A stretch of 64,000 bases of DNA from assembly GCA_029931535.1 (NCBI GenBank), contig JAQPZY010001569.1:3893001-3957000 (forward strand), written 5' to 3'. The translations under genes and the position numbers were made by a program. The stretch's first letter is position 1. Each line of letters begins with the position of its first letter. This DNA is from Margaritifera margaritifera. Taxonomy: Eukaryota > Mollusca > Bivalvia > Unionida > Margaritiferidae. This document shows, piece after piece, positions 11,340 to 22,075 of the stretch. Under the pieces are notes generated by a model. It searched no databases, was not told the origin of the DNA, and saw nothing but the letters and a program-made list of their open reading frames with translations.

Positions 11340-13610
11340 TCAATGGACAGAGGATAGGTGGGCAATGGTTTCTGTCAAACAGCTATCATGGGCTAGCAAG
11401 ACAACCAGAAAGTGGTCTTCAAAGGATGTAGACACTATTAACCTTGCCACCAATGCCACCTCATTTGTGAATTTTTTATTATCACAGTCACTTGAGGTTG
11501 TTAAGTTGCTAGTCAAGAAAAAGGCCCAGCATATAGTGTGTCCCCCACACATGACCACAGCAACATCATGGCCCAGTTTGCCACCACTCTTTAACCAATG
11601 CAGCCAGCAATGAACAGACAACCAGGCCAGTACCAACACAGTATTGCAGCCAAATCTGGACCAGTCCTGGACAACCCATCACTGCGCATAAATCCCAGTA
11701 CTGGCTTTGGTGATCTATCCCTCAATTGACAGTATCGTACCTCAGGACCAGATGTCAGCTGACCTTGTACCTTATCCACTCCAGCTCCAGTACCATTTTA
11801 ACTTCTGCTTAGTGTGACCGTGACTGGGTACAATGATCTTCCTGTGTCTTCCTGGCATGCCCAGTCCTGGACCCAATATGCAGACAGCGTCCGGCACCCG
11901 GTCACATCATTTCCTGCCCCAGCCCTGTTGTGGATGCAGAGTGCAGCTGGCACCAGATTTGGTGATCATGTCTCTTGTGACATCCATTACCAGACCTATG
12001 AAGGCAGTGTGGATCGCCACCAGACAGTAACATCACCAGTCATTGTTCCATTGCAGTTTCCTGTTCCTGGTGACCCCATACCCATATCAGAGGAAGAGAC
12101 AACACAGCCCAAGGACAGAAGGACCAATTTCAACCCAGTTCCTCTTCCAGCTACCATGACAACATGCTCATGCTGCCTTTTTCCAACATTCAGGTGGGAA
12201 TAAGACTTCAGCAACTCAGCATAAACCATCTTCCAGTAAAGGACAGTAGAGATCATTCACAACACAAACACTTTGGGATTCTATTATCAACACGCACAGG
12301 TACCCAAGCTAAGAATAGAGACCATGAGGTCGACCCACAACACTATTCAAGAGGGACCTTCTTTGGTCAGCTTAGCTCTCCAAAATGTGTGCCTTCATAT
12401 TCCTATTCACACATCCTCCTAGAAATTCCTGAAGCCCACATTCCTCCCAGGGTTCCATTCTCCAGAACCACATCCACTTCCATGTCCCTGACATCAGTTC
12501 CTGGACAGCATCCTCCAAAAACTTTAGGTGAGCACTTCTTCTACACACACACGTAATCCCACATTCTGCTCTTGCTTCATCTTGGATTCTTTGTCAACAG
12601 CGACAGATCTGGTTTTATCATGTCCCGGCTTTTCACTCATCTGGACATACATTTGAAAAACTTTCTCAATCTGATTCACCTCTCTATATTGGTTGTATTT
12701 TGACGATTGCCCTCATGGTGTCTTCTATATTCATGAAAAGTTGAATGTCAGCCCAGGAACCCCTCAGTGAAACTGTGGATCTTCCCACCTGGGCCACCAC
12801 ATATGAGACCCCTATTGACAGACCTATCTCTGGTGGCCAGAGCTATGCCAGCTGGACCAAGAATCAAACTTCAGGCTACATAAGGCTCGATCTCAGCAAA
12901 TATGGGAACCTCACATAGCTTATGGCAGATATTCTGTTTCAGCACCAGCTGCTGGCAATCTTGATTCACATAGATGCCAGTACAAGCGGCAAGGGTACCC
13001 ATCTTCTGCTGTCCACTTCAGTGAGTGATGTTTCATTCTTTCAGGACCAGTTCACGTATACCAATCTCCTGGAGATGAAAGTCAAAGTGAGTGCTTTTCT
13101 ATCATGACGAGAGACAACAAAAAGGGCATTCTGATTCCTTCCAACATCTGCTGTTGTCAGTTGTCTCTGAAGGCAAAGGGGAACCAAGTCCTCAGATCTC
13201 TGCCTTCTTACTTGGGATTTTCTCAGGTGGTGGCAGCAGTGGGAAAATGACATTCAAGTCTGAACATCCCAGTTAGGATCTATGTCCCAATGGATTCATT
13301 GTCATGCTGGAATGAAGCATTTCGCACAGGGTGGTCCATTTATCCCCAATCTTCCGTCAAATTTGTGCCGGTCAGGTTAGACCCATATTTTACCTTTTTC
13401 CGACAAAGTGGAAGACCTAGTTCCCAGCCCATGTCTCTCTACTCTCAGACTCAAAAGCCTGGTCAGTCAATGACCTTCTGTGATCTGGAATGATTTTGTT
13501 GCCTATGCCCTTCCCCCAACTCCTTGGATTCTCAAGGTCATTCAGAAGGCAGTGAAATTGAAATGCAGACTAATCCTGATTGCTACCCACAAGCAGTAAA
13601 AAATCATGGA
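11340..13610 (+). pseudogene. Old DIRS-like retroelement relic (gag?, RNase H)
   Basis: A GC-richer block of broken frames in JNK sense orientation. The clearest part is an RNase H core at about 12955-13105 (LIHIDASTSGKGTHLLLSTS...FFQDQFTYTNLLEMKVK), matching DASK/DAS..G......NNLEM in the DIRS copies of this window. A distal block follows at about 13490-13605 (FVAYALPPTPWILKVIQKAVKLKCRLILIA), matching the block AYTFPPF.MILQVIHKVR..TAQLIFIAP of copy 1 (~4050-4140). The upstream 11340-12560 part is open in long stretches rich in Pro, Ser and Thr and may be gag. I do not recognise it. No recombinase, terminal repeat or ICR was found. It is more decayed than the other copies and of a different subfamily. 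Confidence 0.6.
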
Positions 13611-16600
13611 TCGAACAATATTGTTTGTTTTATCATTGAGAACAGTGGTTTGCGCACATCAATTTAGAATAAACATCATGAAATTCACAAATTTTAATAA
13701 TAAAGCATATTTTTTTTAAAGATTTTGTTTAACAAGAATATTTGCAAAAAAATAACATATCCATCAAAATATCGATCAAATGAAAATGTTGAGAAATGCC
13801 TACAGATGGCAACACCTAGAAATGCAATTTCAATAAGTCTTGTCAAGTGAAACTCGTGTTTTAATTTCATATTTTAATTCAGTTTCAATGTAATCATCAT
13901 GAATGTGATATGCCATATTCTATTCAAATATGAAAAGAGTCATTTAACTGTCACACTGATGCCCGCAAGCAGTTAAGCTAGATTTATTTTGACAGCTGTT
14001 GAGAACTTAATGTTCCTTTGACATTAAGACACAAGCTAATTAACAGATTAATTATCTCGGCTGATTACAATATATGAAAAGTGCAGACATCAAAGTAACA
14101 TCCGTGTGTTGAGTCAGCCAAATTTCTTGTATAAATTACACACCATAGACAACTCCTAAGTTTTTGCTTTTGGTTCATCATTGGATTTTTGTTCATAATT
14201 TGCAGTGAAATATTTTATAATGACTTGCAAATTCTAAAAAAACAAATAATGTTTTATTCTTTTGATCTGGATGTAGTGTCTGGTACCATGCAACTGCCAT
14301 TTGCAGACTGTTTTGATTAGTACAGACGATGTAGGATTGTACACCATACAAATACTATTAAAGAAGACTTATGTGACATTTGAAATTGCTGTCTTGGGGA
14401 ATTAACCTGTGCTAACATATTGATGGGTTTGGCTTTAGCTATCAAGCTTTAGTTTGTTAGTGTTTGCTTATAATGAATACATATGTTCTGACCTTAAAAG
14501 GGAAGTAACTCCAAATTTACTGATAGACAAAATTGTGACTGCTACATGTCAACTTAATTTATGCCAAAAGTCTTTCCTCAATATATTGATTTTAACCAAC
14601 TTCTTCATATATGATATCCATAAATATTAAAATACATAGATGAATGTTTGTGTAGGACAATGGATATTACAATTTTTTTTGTGGTGATTAGGTTTTATTG
14701 ACATGAAGATAGATGATACATACCTGTAATACATATTTATAGGGACAATATATCAACCATAAGACAAAAATGTATATAGTTCTAGACAATTATTTTTTTC
14801 AATGTAAGATGAAAGGAAAAAAGCTGCGAGAGATAGAGGGAGATAAAGAGAGTTTTCAAATCATATCAGTTGATCAGGCATGAAGTGACATTATATATTA
14901 CAAACACATTATACAGTATAATGTTCATCATGCTATAAAACATGCATTTGAGTTATAACACAATTTTCTTGGTTATTGGTGGAATAATGGTTCTCACTGT
15001 TCCCAAATCAATGTAAAAGTTTCTTTTCAGATTTGATTGCGATATATTTTTCCAAATTATATTGGTTTTTAAGAAAAACTTTCAACCCATCTAATCTAGG
15101 CATATTTGTTTTCATTTTACATTTATAGATGTAGTATATGGCTAGAAGAAAACAGAAATTAAAAGGTGGTTCATATATTCTATCTGTACGTGTATCTCCC
15201 AATCATTATCAACCAAAGTTGCTAGCACCCCACCCACCCTTATCTCCATCAACTGTTAACCACAATTTGAGTTTCTCACTATCTTGTGCCCTTGCCAATG
15301 CTGCAGTCAATGTTTATTGACCCCATTGCTTGCGAATTATCAAGGAAGAGTATAAATGGGTTACTCTTTGGGTAAGGAAGAAAACTGATTTTTGGTGGAA
15401 TTGGTTAAAAGGTGAAGGTCACACTAACTCAAGAAAGAAGAAGTTTAAAATGCACATGCTCTGTATGCAGCACCTGTGGCCATGATTTCCTGTAAAATGT
15501 ATAAGCATTTACCAGGTTTTATGGTAATCCATCATTAGTTACGCTAAGGAGATTGTGTGCTGGATAGACTGATGGACATACCTGATGATTACTGTATACA
15601 AATTCACTCAAATTGTCTAAGAGTAGCTACCAGCTGGTCCTCCACACACATACATTTATGATCACTGTGGGTTCTTTGTTAAAATTGTCTGAGAGTGACT
15701 TTGCTTGAAATGAGCCGCTGGTATACACTAGTTATATGGAGAACAGTTATAGTGTGATTAGAAATAAATAACAGTAAATTCCTCCATAAGTCTAGTGCCA
15801 GGATTCAGCATTTGAGGCAGACAGGGTACAGTTTATTATTATGGGTGATTCTCCATATGCTTCCATCAAGCATCAAGCAGTACTATGAAATTATGTAATG
15901 AAACTGGTGCGTGTGAAGTAGATTCATTTCCTGTGAAAATGGTGAAGGTCATGGCAATAGGCCTTCTAAAAACATACTTACTGCCCATTAATTCATATAG
16001 GTGGCATGCAGACTTACTGTTTCTGGGTAGTAAATGTCCAGCATGGCAGATAGTGGGAAAGAAAACAATGGCTTCCTATCAGATCATGAGTACACTTATG
16101 GTGACAGTAAATAAATTGCAGCATTGGCATAATAATAAATAATAATAAAATAAAAATAACAATAAAATGAAAAACATAACTTGACCTTTAACAAACAAGT
16201 TTACAATTAAACTTTTAATTTTTCTTTAATTTTTGACAGCTGATCATTTTGATTTTTCTTGTTTTTCTACATCAGACATGTCAGAAAGAAGCCTGTACTG
16301 TAACAACCAAATTCTTTGAAACTTTGCAGCAATATTTGAAACACATTTGTTTCATCTGAGATAAAAGCCTTTTTTATTCCGATAATTTCTCCCCGAAGGA
16401 CTTAGCTCACAGTTATTACGAAATAAGTCCCAATCTATTTTTAGAGTATTTTTAACATGTGATTTATTTGGATTTAGACACACTGGAATGTTCAGTACTC
16501 AGAAACATATGTAGAGAACATATGTTAAAAGGTTCACCTAATTAGTTACAAAATCTGTAAACTTACAGATATTTTGTATACTTTTTCACCACAATCCTTT

Positions 16601-17486
16601 CTTGAAAATATCTCTTATTTTAAAGCTTAATGAACAAATTTAGCTAATGTACATATTGTTTTCTTATCATTAGAAGTTAAAAATTGATTGTACTTATACA
16701 AGTATGGTTTGTGCCAGAAATACTTTTTAATTAAGTTCACAAGAAAGTTAGAATATACTGGACACACCAAAAGAAAATGATATTCATCTTCAATATCATT
16801 GTTGTCAGAAAGAATACAATATCTATCACTTCTGTTGATTCTGTTGTTTCCATATCGCCCAGTGTTCTCAATTTATGAGATGACACTCAAAGTTTTGTCA
16901 AAGCTGATCAGCGTTTATGGTTACACAAGAATTTGAAATAACCTTTGAGGCTGAACTCAGTTTTGATTTCTTTTTATAGAGACACTTTTATCAGAATTTT
17001 TGAATTTATTGTTCCAGTCTGAAGAAAAGTATATGTAACTGTTCGTTCAAAAATTGGAATAAACAACAGTATCACTGATTTGATGGCATGGTAAATAGCA
17101 TGGGATTATACATCCATAAAGCACATTGTTATAATCAGTTTACCGTGACAGTCAGTACTACCTGGAAGTTGGGTCTTTTGACCTGTACATGTGCCATGAA
17201 GAGCTCCTGATAAGGGGGAGATAACATACCTTTTGGAAAAGGGCTATAAGCTATCTCGTGCTTATGCATAAATGTAGCACCTTAAATAGACCAAAGTCCC
17301 ACAAAACAATGTGTGACATTAACAACTTTAACATCGCTTGCTTAGTGGACTTGGCCCAACATGACTGTGAATATTAGCATTGTTTCTTCCACTAAGAATT
17401 ATAATCGGATGGCTGAACATAACATTAGGTATCCATTGGGCAATCTCTTTTCACACTGATTCAAATTTTTTAAAAATTAAATGTTA
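13611..17486 (+). other. JNK intron, ~3.9 kb; nothing firmly recognised
   Basis: AT-rich intron sequence. A slightly GC-richer patch at 15140-15320 contains a short open frame with no recognisable motif. An AT microsatellite-like run lies at ~16130-16170. There is no supported gene or RNA. Confidence 0.5.
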
Positions 17487-17703
17487 CCGTATATACTCGC
17501 GTATAATCCGGGTCCAAATGCAAACAACATAGACCCTGATCTGCCGTCACATAATGCGCCGGCAGATCAGGGTCTATGTTATTTGTTCTACTGATTATTC
17601 CTTACAAACTGCATATATCCAGATCTGCTGGCGCTTTATGCGATGGCAGATCTGGGTCTATGCAGTTTGCAGTTGGTATTGGTTTATATGTGAGTATATA
17701 CGA
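17487..17703 (+). repeat. Double-hairpin MITE, copy 2
   Basis: A 217-bp copy in forward (A then B) orientation, flanked by TA (17485-17486 and 17704-17705). It begins CCGTATATACTCGCGTATAA and ends GAGTATATACGA. Both hairpins are well preserved. Confidence 0.88.
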
Positions 17704-18870
17704 TAGATTTCTCAATAGATTATAAATAGCACAGTAATTTTTGCAAAAACACTGCATATTCAGTGTGAGTTGTACATAATTATTATTTGGATTATTAAAA
17801 TATTGCTGATATTCCTAGTCGTGTGAATATCTTGTCCATTTTATTTTACAGGACCAGACACGTTTTATAAAAGTCAGCTTGCGCTGGGGAAAATTGAACT
17901 TGCCCTTGGTAGATTTGAGCTTGCCCAAAAATATGGCAACATAATATTACATTGAAAATTAAAAAGTAAGGTAATATAAAATATTGGATGTTTTGTTGAA
18001 ATTGGTATATTTATTTTACAAATAACCAGCTTATTTTGTTTTTCTTTTTGTCTTTTTTTGCACATTAAAAACTTGTGCCAGGAAGTTAAGTTATAAAAAA
18101 TGTATCTAATATAATACATGTAGACGGTTATATGGATGAGAAAAAGAGGAAGGGTGTGAAAATATAGCTTGAGAATAGAATGCATTAGAAAGTTAGAAAA
18201 GCAAAGACAGACAGACAGATAGATAGATGTAGGGATAAGGGTTTTGGAAATAGCCAAACAGTAAGTATGTATTACTATGTAATTATTACATAAACAAAAG
18301 ATGATAAACACCAATTGTGGGTGGTAGATGCTTTGGTACATTGATAGTACTTAGATAAATCCACATGGATACATTAGAGACAAGTGCCTTTTATTTCTAA
18401 AAGACACATTTAACAAAAATCTCATGAGTTATGTCATTAACAGTTACCACCTGGTCACCTTGTCCCTTTGACATTGAAGTCAAGATCACCATCATAAAAT
18501 ATTTACATTGTTGTTTTGGTTGAAGTTGTTCATGTGTTTGTATTTTCTTAACCCTTTCATGGATTTTTTCATTTGGGATTTCATATTATGAAGCAAAGAC
18601 AATTTGTTCTGCAATACACTTGCTCAGCCTTTTAACCTTGGGTGAGACTACAAGGCTCACAGCAATGCTCAACATACCAGGCCTAACCTTCTTATTTATA
18701 TATGAAACTACAGATTTACTTATCTATATTCCAAATTACACATAATCATTGCTATGTCTTCCAGTTAGTTTGGATAATTGAGGTTCTAGCGTATCATTCA
18801 TCAGAGTGCAGTTTTAAGGTGAAAACACTTAATTAAATTAAGCAATTGATACATTTTGTACATATTTCAG
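17704..18870 (+). other. JNK intron; short GACA/GATA run, no gene
   Basis: Intron sequence with a small (GACA)n(GATA)n-like microsatellite at ~18204-18230. It ends in the acceptor CATATTTCAG before the next JNK exon. A pyrimidine tract followed by AG at 17850-17851 resembles an acceptor (see findings). Confidence 0.5.
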
Positions 18871-18934
18871 CCTTCACCAGCTGCCTATGATCACACAGTA
18901 GATGAAAAAGAGCACACAGTGGAGGAGTGGAAAC
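18871..18934 (+). CDS. JNK: JNK exon: C-terminal extension (64 nt)
   Basis: A 64-nt exon entering in phase 0: PSPAAYDHTVDEKEHTVEEWK plus one base (shown here as read in two parts, PSPAAYDHTVDE and KEHTVEEWK). The EHT(V/I)EEWK motif, in the helix that follows the kinase domain, is a JNK hallmark. Acceptor CAG at 18868-18870, donor GTAAGT at 18935. The 64-nt length is identical to the vertebrate exon as I remember it. A second possible acceptor (CACCAG, 18875-18880) would shorten it and break the frame. Confidence 0.95.
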
Positions 18935-19215
18935 GTAAGTTTTTCACTTCTGCACATATCTGTAATGAGGGTGGAGTTAACTGAGAAACATGTGGGGATA
19001 ATGCTGCTGTGTGGAAAACTTCTAGTTTGGAAAGTTTTTTTGAATTACAGGCCTGGTCTTATTATGCTGGCTTAAAATTACATGACCTTTGAAGACTTAG
19101 TATACAATTAGGAATAAGAGAATTGACCTTTTACTTATTGTTTTCAAGCTTTTAAAAGACCCTGCCTGTCCATGTGTGGATGTGCATTTATTATGCAATT
19201 AATAAACAGTATGTA

Positions 19216-19800
19216 CTGTATATGCTTGTGTATAATACGCACGAGACTGCAAACAATGTACATCCAGATCTGCTGTCACAATGTGCCAGAACATCAAGGT
19301 CTAAATATGATTTTAATGAGGACTTAGTGCAGCGCTTAATCTATACAAGCTCTAAGCGCTTTACAATATTAGTTAACACATAAGGACATATATATGGACA
19401 CGATAAAAAAAACCCAAACACCATGAAATTACAATCAAAAAAACATGCTGAAAATAATTAAGCTATGAAAACATTGCTAAGTCTTAAGTCTGTTCTTGCA
19501 GTCAGAATATGTGAATTTTAAGAATTTTGTATTTTCATTATTTAATAAGAGACAATAGTTGCAGCTACATCATTTTATATCCAGTCTCTCCAGATTTTTT
19601 TGCACTACGATACAGTTAGGTAAAAAGTGACATCAAATAATATAATGATCATGTCATTTCAAGCTGCACAGTAAGTGTTGACTTTAGAAAAACAGGCTAC
19701 CTAAGTGAACAGGGTAGACATTTATCTGCTGGCACATTATATTATGGCAGATCTTGGTCTACAGTGTTTTCAGTTTGATGTCCATTATACACAAATACAG
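19216..19800 (+). repeat. Double-hairpin MITE, copy 3, split by a ~400-bp insertion
   Basis: A diverged copy with TA at 19214-19215 and 19801-19802. The left part (19216-~19303: CTGTATATGCTTGTGTATAA.., then ..CCAGATCTGCTGTCACA) and the right part (~19706-19800: ..ATGGCAGATCTTGGTCTA.. ending ACACAAATACAG) are separated by about 400 bp of unrelated DNA. The inserted part includes an AAGCGCTT-type palindromic motif near 19334-19366. Confidence 0.65.
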
Positions 19801-20229
19801 TAAGGTTGAGACCTTGAACTTTGAGATATGATTGGATGCACTTGTCAGATATCAAAACAGTTTTAAAATTTTGATCTGTCTCCATGGGTGGATTTATTGG
19901 AAAGGGACCAGGACTCAAGACAAAAATGAATAATTGCAAAATTTTGTTGATGTGATCTTTTCTTTCGAGTTTGTAGAATACAAAATAATAGATTAATGGA
20001 GGTCATGTTGGGAAGACTAAACTATACCCGTGATTCCTTGTCCAGAATTAAGGATTGTTAAGTTTTTCAGCAAAACAAATCTCTGTATGCTATAAGTTTA
20101 TATCGTTGTATATGGTATAAATATGTGATTGTTTGTATGTGTTTTTATTTTACCTGTCTGTAAGGCTAAATGAGCTTAAGGCATGGCCCCACATTCAGCC
20201 TGCGTCATCCATCAACATTGCTATTTTTC

Positions 20230-20790
20230 ACTTTTTCTATAAAAAAAAGCACTGGGCCAGTTTAGACCAAACTTAGCAGAAATGTTCCTCAGGACATTCT
20301 CTACCAAACTGTGTTCATGGTGGCTCCCTTAGCAAATATGTGACTTCCATAGCAACCAGTTGGAAAACCTATTTTCAACTTGTCTAGAACATCCGAGTTA
20401 ATTTCAATAAAATTTAGTAGGAATGCTTCTTAGGACATATTGTGTTAACATTTTGTCTGAGGTGGCTTCCCTAGTAACAGTGTGGCTTCATTAGCAACAA
20501 GCTGGAAAACTTTTTTTGGCTTCATCCCGAGAATGGCTGAGCCAGTTTTTGATCAAACTTGGTAGCAGTGCTTCTTAGGATATGCTCTATCAAAATTACG
20601 TCCAACATGGCTCCCTGGCAATGGTGTGGCTTTCATAGCAATCATGTGGAAAATGTTTTAAACTTGTTCTTTAGAACAGCCCTGCAAATTCCGATCAGAC
20701 TTTTTTTTTATCATCATAGAATGACATTCTCTCCAAAACTGCCTTCCCATAGTCCAAATGTGACAGGCAGAGTCACAGCATGAACACTTA
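20230..20790 (+). repeat. ~165-bp tandem array
   Basis: About three to four degenerate units marked by GCTTCTTAGGA(C/T)AT, ACATGGCTCCCT/GGTGGCTTCCCTAG and GCAACCA(G/A)..TGGAAAA. It runs directly into a headless P-family array at ~20790. Non-coding. Confidence 0.65.
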
Positions 20791-21683
20791 TCCTCCTACA
20801 TGGATGGTCAAATCATCATGGGGTTTTCACTTAAAGACTTCTTATGATGTCTAGCTGGTTGTAAATAAAAATGGTGCCAATCTGATATCCAATATGGCCA
20901 CCATGGCAACCATCTTAAAAGTCTTGTTCTTAGAACTCTACCTTAACAGTAATTCATATTGAGGTGGGGTTTTCACCAAAAGACTACTTATGATGTCCAG
21001 TTAGTCTTAAATGAAACTGGCGCCAATCTGAGACTCAATATGGCTGCCACACAGTGGCCATCTTAAAAATCTTGTTATTGCTATTCCTCCTGAATGGATG
21101 GTTGTATCAACATGAGGTTTTCACTAAAAGACTTATGATGTCTGGTTGGTCTCAAATGAAAATGCTGCTGGTTTGATGTCCAATATGGCCACCACAATGG
21201 CTATCTTGAAAATCTTGTTATTGCTCTCCTGAATGGAAAGTAATATCTTGAAAATATTGTTATCTCTACTCCTCCCAAATGGATAGCTATATCAGCATAG
21301 GGTTTTCACCAGTAGACTTCTTATGATACCTAGTTGGTCCTAAATGAAAATAGTGCCAGTTATACATCTAATATGGCCTCCATGATGACTGTCTTCAAAA
21401 TCTTGTTTTCACTACTCCCCTTAAATAATGGATGATCGTTATGACATGGGGTTTTCACCAGAACACTTCTAATGTTGTCTGCTTTGTCGTAAATGAAAAT
21501 TGTGCCAAGCTGACATCCACTATGTGCACCACAGCAGCTAATTTGAAAATCTTGTTATCACTGAAGAATATCAGAGATGGTTTCAACACCTGACAGTTAA
21601 AAAGTAGAAATGGTCTTATCTTGAATTCCTGGAAATTCTTTTCTCCCAGTAGAGCTTCAGTTCCTTCGAGGGACTCTTGTTTA
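20790..21683 (+). repeat. Tandem-array family P, copy 2 (head missing)
   Basis: Five to six ~145-bp P units followed by the standard P tail, ending with a CCTTCGAGGGACTCTTGTTT variant of the 3' palindrome. The hairpin head is absent. The array seems to be fused to the preceding ~165-bp repeat. Confidence 0.75.
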
Positions 21684-21789
21684 TATTATATGTGTAGTAA
21701 ATTATTGGAATGAATGACCCACATTTACATATATTAAAGCAGTTGTGCATAGAATCATATAGTCTGAAGTTACTTGTTCACTTTTTCAG

Positions 21790-21861
21790 GACTGATTTAT
21801 GAAGAAGTAATGGAATATGAAAGCAGAGGAAAGCAAAAAGCATCTATGCAAAGCCATGCAG
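21790..21861 (+). CDS. JNK: JNK exon: C-terminal tail (72 nt)
   Basis: A 72-nt exon encoding (R)LIYEEVMEYESRGKQKASMQ then SHA plus one base. LIYEEVM completes the helix begun by EEWK and is conserved in JNKs. The remainder is the low-conservation tail. Acceptor CAG at 21787-21789, donor GTAAGA at 21862. Phase 1 in and phase 1 out, matching the flanking exons. Confidence 0.94.
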
Positions 21862-21917
21862 GTAAGAATAAATATAAATATATATGATACTGAAACCAAG
21901 AAGGAAGCTTGAAACTT

Positions 21918-22075
21918 GGTAAATATTATGAAATTACCCTTGTCTGTATAAGAAAAGATTCCATCCTCCCATTAGATGGAAAGTTCTATAAGTCCAGAAG
22001 TAGAAACAACACACACGCAGTATATTCCCCATGTCATAGGCCATGTGCAGTAGCCATCCTCGTTTTTACGGATGC
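21918..22075 (+). repeat. DIRS copy 2 left inverted terminal repeat
   Basis: About 150 bp that match the reverse complement of 31070-31220. Shared landmarks are GAAATTACCCT(T/C)GTC, TATAAGAAAA, CATCCTCCCATTAGATGGAAAG and CAGT.T.TTCCCCA. The outermost ~40 bp do not match well, so the true end is uncertain. Confidence 0.8.

Noticed and set aside
15138..15320. 60-codon frame in a slightly GC-richer patch
   Set aside because: No similarity recognised and no splice context; too short to support.
17874..18341. 155-codon minus-strand frame rich in Tyr, Phe, Ile and Cys
   Set aside because: Composition typical of AT-rich intron DNA on the antisense strand; no domain, and it lies inside JNK.
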